A stretch of 38,821 nucleotides of DNA from an uncultured Bacteroidales bacterium. Lineage in GTDB: Bacteria > Bacteroidota > Bacteroidia > Bacteroidales > Paludibacteraceae. The notes below the pieces were generated by a model. The model saw only the letters and a list, made by a program, of their open reading frames with translations. It made no database searches and was not told the origin of the DNA. The position numbers and the translations under genes were made by a program. Below are positions 24,055 to 32,129 of this stretch, in pieces (position 1 is the first letter of the stretch; the number at the start of each line of letters is the position of its first letter). The DNA lies in the NCBI GenBank assembly GCA_902792535.1, contig CADAZU010000017.1, positions 1 through 38,821 on the forward strand. The letters are read 5' to 3'.

Positions 24055-25190
24055 ACTTTCTCCCATTGTGGCATGATTGCTGCTTCGCTGTATGTCGCTT
24101 GCGCAAAAGCCTGCGCTTTGGCGGCACGCGCCGCCGCTTCGTCCGGATGGGCAAGGGCGTATTCTATCTGCTGTGTCAATTTTTCTACATCGTTGGCGGG
24201 CACGAGCCATCCTCTGCCGTCTGCTAATAGTTCAGCAGGCCCCTGCGGACAGTCGAAAGCGACGCAGGGTGTGCCACACCACATCGCTTCTATGAGGGCT
24301 AAGGGCAGTCCTTCGTAGCGCGAAGAAAGGACAAAGAGCGAAGCGGCTGCGTATTCTTTTGCCATTTCTGCTGCCCTTCCGGCGAGCGTCACATGCTGCA
24401 AATGCAGGTTCTCTATCTGCGCTTCCAATTCCTTGCGCTTGGGTCCTTCGCCCACGATGCGGAGCATGTATTCGGGATAGTGTTTCTCTATCGGCTGCCA
24501 TGCTTCTAACAGCAGGTCAAACCCTTTCTGCTCGTGCAGCCTCCCTACCGCCAGCACGGTCTTAGGGAATTGAGAATGGATGGTTGATAGTTGACAGTTA
24601 TCCAGCATGCAAGGGTTAGGTATGACGGTCACATTCGTACAACCGGCTTGCTCCCATGCCTTTTTGTCTGCTTCGGTCAGTACGACCAAGCGCTCCAAGG
24701 GTTTGACGGCTTGCACCAGTTGGTGTGTGCGGATCGCCCCCAAGAGCGACCAGAAAGCACCGGTGTGATTCGCCATCAGAAGCTGCTTCCGCTGGTTCAT
24801 CGCGAAGTGCATCTCCGCGATTGTGCGGCAAGGCAGGTGACGCAGAAATGCGATCTCTTTGCCGCCGAGCGAGATACAGAGTTCTATCTTATGCGTACGT
24901 ATATATTTGGTTAGCGCGCGTTTGTATGCGCTCATGCGACGCATGTGCGCGTAGTATTTGGACAGCAGCGGCTTGGTGTAGTCCGCATTGAAGTTTATAT
25001 TCAGTTCCTCCACCTGCACTTTCTCCGAAAGCGGAAAATAACATTTTGGGGTGCCTGCGGGAGTGCGTTCGGTCGTCAGGATCGTAATCTCGTGAAGCGT
25101 GTTGGCTGCGAGCCAGTTCACTTTCTGGGTCAGTACGCGCTCCATGCCGCCGGAGTTATAGAGATGCGGGATGCAATAAAGGATTCTCAT
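24039..25190 (-). CDS. Family 4 glycosyltransferase
   Basis: 383 residues. The frame is open further upstream, but the start at 25190 is chosen because it makes a 4-base ATGA overlap with the polymerase stop and gives the usual GT4 beginning MRILYCIPHLYNSGGMERV. Seen: the C-terminal domain TVLAVGRLHEQKGFDLLLEAW, GEGPKRKELE, LSSRYEGLPLALIEAMWCGTPCVAFDCPQGPAELL. Wording fits amylovoran/lipopolysaccharide type GT4. A TTCAATT-type array encodes NCQLSTIHSQFP in the inter-domain linker. Confidence 0.93.
   Translation of the reverse strand: MRILYCIPHLYNSGGMERVLTQKVNWLAANTLHEITILTTERTPAGTPKCYFPLSEKVQVEELNINFNADYTKPLLSKYYAHMRRMSAYKRALTKYIRTHKIELCISLGGKEIAFLRHLPCRTIAEMHFAMNQRKQLLMANHTGAFWSLLGAIRTHQLVQAVKPLERLVVLTEADKKAWEQAGCTNVTVIPNPCMLDNCQLSTIHSQFPKTVLAVGRLHEQKGFDLLLEAWQPIEKHYPEYMLRIVGEGPKRKELEAQIENLHLQHVTLAGRAAEMAKEYAAASLFVLSSRYEGLPLALIEAMWCGTPCVAFDCPQGPAELLADGRGWLVPANDVEKLTQQIEYALAHPDEAAARAAKAQAFAQATYSEAAIMPQWEKVMNNE
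24568..24602. repeat. In-frame TTCAATT-type array in a GT4 gene
   Basis: Five 7 bp words, gaattga, gaatgga, tggttga, tagttga, cagttat, read on the minus strand as a linker between the two GT-B domains. Confidence 0.7.
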
Positions 25191-26587
25191 GGCTGCACCT
25201 CCTTCTTTTTGCCGATGGAATCGAGCCAATGGACTATTTTTGTCTGGTGGGTGGTAATGGTCATGACGAAAAGCAGAAGCAGCATACTCCACGTCACGAG
25301 CCGCGGGTCGAAGAGGAGCGGAGCACGCGGATAGATGAGCGCGTGACCTACCAAGAGGAAGGACATTAGATACCAATAGACGCTGTCTTTCGCGCGGTAG
25401 AAACTCTCTTTTACCCATAGTCCGATCAGGAACATAGCGACCGCCGTGCCGATTGCTCCGAAAGAACGGTATGCTTCGCCGACCATGTTCGTTCCTGTTC
25501 CCCAAGTAGCGTCCGGTCCGAGCATGAGGTACGAAGGCAGGTCACCGCCATGCAACATCTGCGCAGGCACATCCGAATGGGCTACTATATATCCTCCCAA
25601 GCCGGGTATGGGCGAAGCGATGTCCAGCGTCATGCCTTGGAACCAAGTCAACTCATGCCGTTGCGCCCAGCCGAAAAGGGAGAAGAGGTTGACGTCATTG
25701 ATGATCAGGTCTTCGTATATATCCCAAAACTCTTCCAACTTGGTATGCGCCAGCTTTGCTTGCCATGCGGCGGGGTCTAATCCTTCGGTACGAAGCGTCA
25801 TAACGAGGAAGAGGGCTACGGATCCGCCTGCCACCAGCGTCAATACATGCCACCATTTGAGGTGATAGACGTACATACTGAAGCTGACTATCAGGATCAA
25901 CGCCAGACTGACTGCCAACTGACGGCTGCCGGTAGAGAGGAGAAGTAGCATGAACATAGCTATTACCGCCATATAGAACCACCATTTCTGTTTCGGCAGG
26001 CGGAAGATGAAGATCGCCATGAAATAGCAGCCGATAGTGAAGATATTATTGAAATAGCTGTATATGCCCACATCGCGGAGGTTCGCTCCATCGGCATAAA
26101 CGCTCTGGAGAGCAGCCAGACCGCCTGTAGCGACAAAGAGCACCCAAGCGACGATTGTAATACCGAAGAACCATATATACTGGCGCATGGAGATAGTGAA
26201 CGTCGGTTGGTCCAGCTCTTCGCGGTTCAGTTGCAGGATCCGCGTTGCGCCCAGCATATACCACGCATAGCCGAAATAAGCGAGCGCGGTCGCCCGCGTA
26301 ACATAATTATCATTGAACGGGAAAGAGAAGAAAGACCAATAGATACGGTCGGGATCGGGCGCATAGAAGACCGGATAGACGAAGTTGACGAGGAAAAAAG
26401 AGAGCGCGAAGAAGAACTCAAATCCCAGCCAGTTCTTGCGCTTGTTGGTCGCAAAGAAGAGCACATTCTGCGCAATGAAGCACGCCATGAGCGTCACGCA
26501 GTAGTCGTAACTATAAGTCCACGGCGCTTGGATATAGAGCACCGTAGCCGCGATGGCAAAGGCAATATTGAACAGGTACGTCAGCAT
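25187..26587 (-). CDS. O-antigen polymerase-like membrane protein (Wzy type)
   Basis: 466 residues, about eleven to twelve transmembrane helices with one large loop (about 255-350). Weak family sequence conservation, as usual for Wzy, but topology, the short motif STGSRQ and the position between flippase and glycosyltransferases fit an oligosaccharide repeat-unit polymerase. Overlaps both neighbours (7 bp and 4 bp). Called from topology and context rather than a signature motif. Confidence 0.82.
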   Translation of the reverse strand: MLTYLFNIAFAIAATVLYIQAPWTYSYDYCVTLMACFIAQNVLFFATNKRKNWLGFEFFFALSFFLVNFVYPVFYAPDPDRIYWSFFSFPFNDNYVTRATALAYFGYAWYMLGATRILQLNREELDQPTFTISMRQYIWFFGITIVAWVLFVATGGLAALQSVYADGANLRDVGIYSYFNNIFTIGCYFMAIFIFRLPKQKWWFYMAVIAMFMLLLLSTGSRQLAVSLALILIVSFSMYVYHLKWWHVLTLVAGGSVALFLVMTLRTEGLDPAAWQAKLAHTKLEEFWDIYEDLIINDVNLFSLFGWAQRHELTWFQGMTLDIASPIPGLGGYIVAHSDVPAQMLHGGDLPSYLMLGPDATWGTGTNMVGEAYRSFGAIGTAVAMFLIGLWVKESFYRAKDSVYWYLMSFLLVGHALIYPRAPLLFDPRLVTWSMLLLLFVMTITTHQTKIVHWLDSIGKKKEVQP

Positions 26588-27564
26588 TTATTCTTTCTTC
26601 TTCCTTTCAAAACTTGTATCATTTCAATCAAAGCCCTGTAACAGGAGCTGTACAGCGAAAGCAGAAACCAACGCCGTTTGGCTACTAATGGCGCAGCTAT
26701 ACGTTGCGCGAGTGTCATCGTACTGTTGTTAACAGGCGCGATTGCAGGCATTTCGTCCACGAGCGGGTATTGATTTCTGCTTACACGCATCATCAGCTCG
26801 GTCTTTTTCTGCCACTGCCCTGCGCGAAGGGCGTCCTTGTATTCCTGTTTGTCCGCAAACCGATCCGACAATTCCTTCATCACTTGAATCAGACTGCGGA
26901 TATTCTTCTCCGAGAGCACATGCATGTATGAGGAGGTGTTTGTCTGCATATAGTGATACAAAGGACGCTCCACGTGTGCTATGCGGCGTGCGTGCGGACA
27001 CAGTCTGGAGACGAACAAATAGTCTTCTCCCGTGTCCAGTCCTTCTATAGGCAGGACGCCTGCTTGTTCTACTAATTGGCGTCTGGTCATGTGCGCCCAC
27101 ATATTCGGCATCGTTGCCCCACTCAATACCAAGCGGCAGTATTCCTGCGCATTCTCCGTCCGGCGGCCTTGGTACACTTTCTTTCTCTCGCCCCAGTCGA
27201 AATAGAAATCCATTCCGATTATATCCGCTTTTGTCTCCTCCGCTTTCCGTGCAAGTAGCCACAGCGCGTCCGGCTCTATGTAGTCGTCTCCGTCCACGTG
27301 GACGATGTACTCTCCAGAAGCCGCTTCCATGCCTGTTCTCCGTGCCGCCGCCAGACCGCGGTTTTCGGAATGGCGGAGAATGGTTACTTGCTCAGAAGGA
27401 TAGTGCGAGAGCAGTTCTTGCAGTACCGCTACGGAGCGATCCGGCGAAGCGTCGTCCACGAAGATCAGCTCTTTGTCCGCATAGTCCTGTCTGAGCAGGG
27501 ACTCCGCACAACGCGCTATGTATTTCTCCACGCCATAGACAGGCACAATCACACTCAGTTTCAT
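26581..27564 (-). CDS. Family 2 glycosyltransferase
   Basis: 327 residues. GT2 motifs: MKLSVIVPVYGVEKYIARC, FVDDASPDRS, HSENRGLAAARRTGMEAASGEYIVHVDGDDYIEPDAL, and the base-containing GLDTGEDYLF. The C-terminal 70 residues are basic and partly hydrophobic, which may bind the membrane. It overlaps the flippase stop by 4 bases and the polymerase start by 7. Confidence 0.93.
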   Translation of the reverse strand: MKLSVIVPVYGVEKYIARCAESLLRQDYADKELIFVDDASPDRSVAVLQELLSHYPSEQVTILRHSENRGLAAARRTGMEAASGEYIVHVDGDDYIEPDALWLLARKAEETKADIIGMDFYFDWGERKKVYQGRRTENAQEYCRLVLSGATMPNMWAHMTRRQLVEQAGVLPIEGLDTGEDYLFVSRLCPHARRIAHVERPLYHYMQTNTSSYMHVLSEKNIRSLIQVMKELSDRFADKQEYKDALRAGQWQKKTELMMRVSRNQYPLVDEMPAIAPVNNSTMTLAQRIAAPLVAKRRWFLLSLYSSCYRALIEMIQVLKGRRKNKC

Positions 27565-28808
27565 CTCATCTTGTTTTTAACGACCACACAACTGCAATAG
27601 GCTATTTCCACCAGCCCCGCGACCGCCAAAGAGGCAGCCAGCGCATAGACGCTGTGGAAGAAATACAATCCCACTCCCGCAATAAGGAACGTGACCGACA
27701 TGGCTATGATCTGGTTGATCGTGATATAATAGACCTTGCCGGACGGAATGATATAGAAATCTATCAGCGCTCCGGCTACCAGCCATGTGAGGATCGTGAC
27801 GCTCAGAATGACGCTCACGGGATAAGAGGCAACCATTGCTTTTCCTCCCAGGATCAGCACCGCCCAGTACCCAAACGCGGCAATCAGCGCGATAGCACTC
27901 ATTCCGACCGCGATCTCTCCTATCAGTATTTTCTTGCGCCGCGCCGGACTCGGCTGCGCCATCATCTTGGGATACAAGGCGTCATTCAGTTTGCTGAAGA
28001 TCGTCCGCGGGATAATAATGATCTTGTTCGCCAAGTCATAAACCGCTACTTCACTCATACCCAGGAACTGCCCGATCAGGAGGACGACGCCCTGTTCCTT
28101 CAGAATGCTTGTCGCATTGGTGAGGAAGAAAGGTGCGGTCTCGCGAATGGACCGCCAGACAGCAGGCAGGGCGACACAGCGCATTTGCAGACCGTCTTTG
28201 AAGCGTACAATCAGCCATGCAACCATTCCTCCCGCCACCGAAGAGACAGAGACGATCAAGGCATATATCCAGCAGTCGTCCGGCGAGCGGAGCAGCCAGA
28301 AGATCAAGGGCAACGTAGCAAGTTTGAGCGCTACCTGGATATACGTCACCACGCGCATCCGCTGCACACCCTGGAAATACCATTGGGGAAAGACGATGTT
28401 GGTTATGGTCTGGGCAAAGACGATTGCGAAAAGCAGGGCGTTTTCCCTCATTTTGGAGGACAGCAGGAACAGACAGACATATATGACCAGCGCCACAATT
28501 TCCAAGAGGATCTTGGTTGATGTCACCTCGGACAGCACTTGCGACATCCGCTCCTTACTCCCTGCGTTTTCCGCTATCTTTTTGGCTGCGGGCAAGTCAA
28601 AACCGAACGAGACGAAAGTGATGAAGAGCGTTACGATCGCGAGAGCATAGGCATAAAGCCCGTAACTTTCCGCTCCGAGCACGCGTATCAGGAACGGATA
28701 TATCAGCAAATAGAAGCAGATATTCAATACCTGCAGAATGGTCATAAACGCATAGTTCTCCACCACTTTGGTGTTGTTATGCCATATTTCGCGTATTTTA
28801 TGCCACAT
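27561..28808 (-). CDS. Polysaccharide flippase (Wzx-like)
   Basis: 415 residues, about twelve transmembrane helices. Beginning with NYAFMTILQVLNICFYLLIYPFLIRVLGAESYGLYAYA, it is a typical Polysacc_synt (MOP superfamily) exporter that moves lipid-linked repeat units across the inner membrane. First gene of the operon, with its own promoter at 28819-28849. All six following genes are transferases or the polymerase. Confidence 0.92.
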   Translation of the reverse strand: MWHKIREIWHNNTKVVENYAFMTILQVLNICFYLLIYPFLIRVLGAESYGLYAYALAIVTLFITFVSFGFDLPAAKKIAENAGSKERMSQVLSEVTSTKILLEIVALVIYVCLFLLSSKMRENALLFAIVFAQTITNIVFPQWYFQGVQRMRVVTYIQVALKLATLPLIFWLLRSPDDCWIYALIVSVSSVAGGMVAWLIVRFKDGLQMRCVALPAVWRSIRETAPFFLTNATSILKEQGVVLLIGQFLGMSEVAVYDLANKIIIIPRTIFSKLNDALYPKMMAQPSPARRKKILIGEIAVGMSAIALIAAFGYWAVLILGGKAMVASYPVSVILSVTILTWLVAGALIDFYIIPSGKVYYITINQIIAMSVTFLIAGVGLYFFHSVYALAASLAVAGLVEIAYCSCVVVKNKMR

Positions 28809-28818
28809 AAAAAGTTTG

Positions 28819-28849
28819 CAAATATACTGCTTTTTTTTAAATTGTGCAA
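28819..28849 (-). promoter_or_regulatory. Promoter of the polysaccharide operon
   Basis: Minus strand: TTG (28849-28847), 20 bp, TATATTTG (28826-28819). Its -7 box is only 10 bp from the ATG, so the message has almost no leader. Confidence 0.78.
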
Positions 28850-28855
28850 TTTTTT

Positions 28856-28886
28856 TTGTGTAATTCGGAAAAATTGAGTAATTTTG
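28856..28886 (+). promoter_or_regulatory. Promoter of the LtaS-GDPD fusion gene
   Basis: TTG (28856-28858), 20 bp, TAATTTTG (28879-28886), then CAG. Back-to-back with the polysaccharide promoter, six bases apart. Confidence 0.8.
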
Positions 28887-28906
28887 CAGATGAAAAAGAG
28901 TAAACT

Positions 28907-31264
28907 ATGAATTTTAATCGCCAAAATATAGGAGCATGGGCGCGATTTGCGTTGGTGGTCGTGCTGCTGGCAGCCAAGGCGTTTTTGTTTGACCGCATCG
29001 TGGCGCTGGACATGTACGTCTCTCCGGCGCTGGATTATTTCAAATGGGCGGCGGCGGTCATTCTGGCGCTGACCGTGATGTGGACGGACAAACGATGGCC
29101 GGTGTTTGTGCTGCTGGGCGTAACCGACCTTTGGATCATAGCGCAAATCATTTACTACCGCGTCAATCATCTTTTCATGACGTGGCACCTCTTTACGCTG
29201 GCGGGCAACATGGAGGGATTCTGGTCGAGTATCATTCCTTATTGCGACACTCAGTTGCTGCTGTTTCCGCTTCTGACTTGCGCGGCAGCGGTATGTTTTC
29301 TATGGAAATCCGCTCCATTCCGGTGGTGGGAGACGCTTATCGGGCTTGTCATAGGCGGTATAATCAGCCTCAGCGGATCGTATTTGCGATGGTACTACCA
29401 TAAGCCTTTTATCAACGGCGCACCTTTCACTTGGGAGTGGATCAATCCGTGCTCTATTCCGCAGGCTTTCTTTGTGGACGTGAGCGAAAACGAGCGCAAA
29501 GCGACCCACTATATCCACCATCGTTCGATCCTCGCTTATCCGCTCTACATGGCAGCAGATTGTATCCGGTATTATGCCGAGAGGAGCCATCCGGCGGAGC
29601 TGACCGAAGCAGAACGCGCCGAGCTCGCCAAACTCATCACGCCGCAGCTACCTCCGGCGGAGCCGCAAGGACATCTGGTGATTCTGCTCTTGGAGAGTTT
29701 CGAATCGTGGGTGTTGGACGCGGTGGACAAGAACGGAGAGCCTGTTTGTCCGGCGATGAAAGAATATATCTCGTCCCACCCGGTGCTCTATGCCCGCGAT
29801 GTGCTTTCCCAGATCCAATACGGCATGTCCGGCGACGGGCAGCTGATCGTCAATACCGGGCTTTACCCGACGCACGAAGGGATTGCGTGCATCGACTATG
29901 ACTACTGCACGTACCCGAACCTCGCGCATTTTTACCCCCGTAGCGCGATCGTCAACCCCTGCCGCAACGTGTGGAACCAGCGCCGGATGACGACGGTCTA
30001 TGGCTATCAGGAACTGATCGAACCCGACACGGACTACCGTTTTGCTTGGACCGACAGCGTCGTTATGGACCGGATGATACAGACGCTGGACACGGTAAGC
30101 GCGCCTTGTTGCTTAATGGGTATTTCCATCAACGGTCACCTGCCTTTCGATAGTCGTCAGGATCCGATAGAACTGCCGGACTCGATTCCCGCTATCATTC
30201 AGAGTTACCTCAAGACAGCGCATTTCACGGACCGTCAAGTAGGGCGTTTCCTGGCTTGGGCAGACACGGCGAAAGCGATGCAAAACAGCACGATTGCCAT
30301 CACCGGCGACCACCGTATTTTCAGAAGTGCCATGAGCGATGAAGTGCGGGATTACGGCTTGCGCGCGAACCTGCCATTCGGTACCGACGAAGCCGGATGT
30401 CCGTTCATCCTGGTTACGCCGGAGGTGAACACCCCCATCACGATCGCCCATGCCAAACAGGGAGATATATTTCCCACTCTGCTGCACGCCGTGGGGCAGT
30501 CGCACTATTTCTGGAAGGGCATGGGGCATGACTTGATAGACAACCCTTCCTACGCGGACGATCACTACGCGCTCCGCAGTTCGCTCGCCGACAAGCTGAT
30601 CCGGATGAATTGGTTCGAATCCCCCGATCTGCCGCACTATATCGCGCACGCCGGAGGCAGCATCTATCGGTATATGTATTCCAATAGCCTGGAGGCGGTC
30701 CGCAACACGCTGGCGCACGGGTTCGATTTCATGGAGCTGGATCTGTCGGTCACCTCGGACGGCGAGTTGGTCGCATGGCACGACTGGAATTTCGAATGGA
30801 CTTACGCTCCCACTCACGACGAGTTCATGGCGCGCAAGATCTACGGACTGTTTACGCCGATAGACTTTCCGCGGATGGATTCGATCTTGACGGCTAATCC
30901 GCAGCTCACTTTGGTGACCGACAAGATCTCCGATCCGGCGGTCATTGAGCGGTGGCTCGGCAAATACAAGGACCGCGTGTGGGTAGAGTGTTTCTCCGAC
31001 GCGGACTATCGGGCTTTGCTCAAAAAGGGCTATCATGTGATGGCAAGCCGCGTGCCCGAAGCCAAAGCCCCCTCCAACTCCCCCATGGAGGGGAAGAGCC
31101 CCGTGAGGAGTTACGCTTTTGACTATCGCAAATGTCCGAATCTGCCGCAATGCGAGGGAGAGTGCTTCGCGCTTTTCGGCGGCGAGATCAGTCGCAGAAA
31201 GGCGGACAGTCTTTTCGCCACCGACCCGCGTATCAAGCTGGTGTACACCGATTTCTATGAATAA
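28907..31264 (+). CDS. LtaS-like phosphotransferase fused to a glycerophosphodiesterase domain
   Basis: 785 residues. About five transmembrane helices (1-160), then an alkaline-phosphatase-superfamily domain of the lipoteichoic acid synthase type (about 250-545): metal ligand E263 in LLLESFE, GMSGDGQLIVNTGLYPT with Ser308 where LtaS enzymes have the catalytic Thr, and D468-H469 in ITGDH. A second domain (about 575-785) is GDPD-like: HAGG (H581), E610-D612 in MELDLS, DGELVAWHD (H625). The GDPD part has lost the usual Arg and Glu after the first His and of ENT. Probably moves or removes glycerophosphate on a surface glycan; it diverges from the polysaccharide operon. The linker APSNSPMEGK comes from a small inverted repeat. 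Confidence 0.83.
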   Translation: MNFNRQNIGAWARFALVVVLLAAKAFLFDRIVALDMYVSPALDYFKWAAAVILALTVMWTDKRWPVFVLLGVTDLWIIAQIIYYRVNHLFMTWHLFTLAGNMEGFWSSIIPYCDTQLLLFPLLTCAAAVCFLWKSAPFRWWETLIGLVIGGIISLSGSYLRWYYHKPFINGAPFTWEWINPCSIPQAFFVDVSENERKATHYIHHRSILAYPLYMAADCIRYYAERSHPAELTEAERAELAKLITPQLPPAEPQGHLVILLLESFESWVLDAVDKNGEPVCPAMKEYISSHPVLYARDVLSQIQYGMSGDGQLIVNTGLYPTHEGIACIDYDYCTYPNLAHFYPRSAIVNPCRNVWNQRRMTTVYGYQELIEPDTDYRFAWTDSVVMDRMIQTLDTVSAPCCLMGISINGHLPFDSRQDPIELPDSIPAIIQSYLKTAHFTDRQVGRFLAWADTAKAMQNSTIAITGDHRIFRSAMSDEVRDYGLRANLPFGTDEAGCPFILVTPEVNTPITIAHAKQGDIFPTLLHAVGQSHYFWKGMGHDLIDNPSYADDHYALRSSLADKLIRMNWFESPDLPHYIAHAGGSIYRYMYSNSLEAVRNTLAHGFDFMELDLSVTSDGELVAWHDWNFEWTYAPTHDEFMARKIYGLFTPIDFPRMDSILTANPQLTLVTDKISDPAVIERWLGKYKDRVWVECFSDADYRALLKKGYHVMASRVPEAKAPSNSPMEGKSPVRSYAFDYRKCPNLPQCEGECFALFGGEISRRKADSLFATDPRIKLVYTDFYE
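31069..31093. repeat. Small inverted repeat inside the GDPD domain
   Basis: Arms cccctcc (31069-31075) and ggagggg (31087-31093) with an 11 base loop. It encodes PSNSPMEG, an insertion in an otherwise conserved beta strand region. Confidence 0.6.
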
Positions 31265-31299
31265 AAAAAGCCCGAAACGAATGTTCCGGGTTTCTTTTT
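31263..31299. terminator. Bidirectional terminator between the fusion gene and rpsP
   Basis: Stem cccg-aaac / gttc-cggg around GAAT, with an A tract on the left and a T tract on the right, so it can stop both convergent transcripts; pairing is better on the minus (rpsP) strand. Confidence 0.8.
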
Positions 31300-31301
31300 C
31301 T

Positions 31302-31340
31302 TCGGGATTTCGATATGTCGATATATCGATACTCCGAAAG
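31302..31340. repeat. CGATAT-type 8 bp array
   Basis: Words tttcga, tatgtcga, tatatcga, tactccga. It lies between the terminator and the rpsP stop. Same wording as 33261-33290 and 36850-36886. Confidence 0.65.
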
Positions 31341-31342
31341 GA

Positions 31343-31900
31343 TTAAGCTTCAGCTTCAGGAGCCTCGCCTTTAGCCTCTGCCTCAGCGGCAGCAGCTTCC
31401 TGTGCAGCCTCTTGAGCCGCAGCAGCGAGTGCAGCGTCAGCAGCGGCACGCTTCTCAGCGATAGCAGCGGCTTTCGCCTTGTTGGTCTCAATCTCCTGGT
31501 TGTGAAGAGCGCGAGCTGCAGCAGCTTTCTTGTCTGCCTCAGCCTGGCTGATCTTGCCATTCTTAGCATCTTTCTGGGCTTTCCAAGCCTCGAAGCGGCG
31601 CTGTGCCTCTTCCTCGCTGAAAGCACCCTTGGCTACACCGCCTTGCAAGTGTTTGCAGAGGAGTACGCCTTCGTTAGAAAGGATCGTACGTACGGTGTCT
31701 GTCGGCTGTGCTCCTACGCCCACCCAGTAGAGTGCGCGCTCAAAATTGAGGATCACGGTTGCAGGGTTGGTGTTCGGGTTGAACGAACCGAGACGTTCGA
31801 TAAATTTGCCGTCACGCGGCGAGCGGCTGTCTGCTACTACGATGTGGTAGAAAGCATAGTCTTTGTGACCATAACGAGCCAAACGAATCTTTGTTGCCAT
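31343..31900 (-). CDS. rpsP: 30S ribosomal protein S16 with long C-terminal tail
   Basis: 185 residues. The S16 core (about 1-85) is clear: [38 protein letters not shown] and [13 protein letters not shown]. The remaining ~100 residues are a Lys/Ala/Glu-rich helical tail common in Bacteroidetes S16 and absent in E. coli S16. Transcribed alone from the promoter at 32034-32064 with a structured leader of about 125 bases. Confidence 0.97.
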   Translation of the reverse strand: MATKIRLARYGHKDYAFYHIVVADSRSPRDGKFIERLGSFNPNTNPATVILNFERALYWVGVGAQPTDTVRTILSNEGVLLCKHLQGGVAKGAFSEEEAQRRFEAWKAQKDAKNGKISQAEADKKAAAARALHNQEIETNKAKAAAIAEKRAAADAALAAAAQEAAQEAAAAEAEAKGEAPEAEA

Positions 31901-32026
31901 TTGTTTGTTTATTGGGCGTTGAACTGCACGAGTCCGTGCCCATGGTTAATAATTAATGACGTGCTTTTTACTCGAAAAAGCTCAAGAGCGTATTTTTCTC
32001 GAGCGTTTTACCGCTCATCGGAAAAA
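31901..32026 (-). promoter_or_regulatory. Structured leader of rpsP
   Basis: Between the predicted start point (about 32026) and the ATG. Self-complementary stretches are visible: gagcg/cgctc around TTTTAC (32000-32015), and ctcga/tcgag flanking the gctc-aa-gagc hairpin (about 31968-32003). No known ribosomal leader motif was recognised. Confidence 0.4.
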
Positions 32027-32033
32027 AAGCGTG

Positions 32034-32064
32034 CAAAGATACTGCTTTTTTCTGATATGACCAA
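32034..32064 (-). promoter_or_regulatory. Promoter of rpsP
   Basis: Minus strand: TTG (32064-32062), 20 bp, TATCTTTG (32041-32034), then CAC. Confidence 0.8.
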
Positions 32065-32073
32065 ATAAAAAGA

Positions 32074-32102
32074 GAAAAATCGCCCGAAAAAGGCGATTTT
32101 TC
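32074..32102 (-). terminator. Terminator of the hypB-led operon
   Basis: An 11 bp stem (gaaaaatcgcc / ggcgatttttc), seven-base loop, A and T rich on both sides. It lies 28 bp after the stop at 32130. Confidence 0.88.
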
Positions 32103-32129
32103 TTGTTCAGTACGGCTTTGCCGCGTTTA

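Noticed and set aside
24039-25505. An N-terminal extension of about 105 residues on the second GT4 protein
   Set aside because: The extension overlaps the polymerase gene, is Arg/Pro-rich shadow sequence, and the ATGA overlap at 25187-25190 gives a normal GT4 start.
28890-28910. Six-codon leader peptide (MKKSKL) overlapping the start of the LtaS-GDPD gene
   Set aside because: Its ATG lies only a few bases after the -7 box, probably before the transcript begins, so it is unlikely to be translated.
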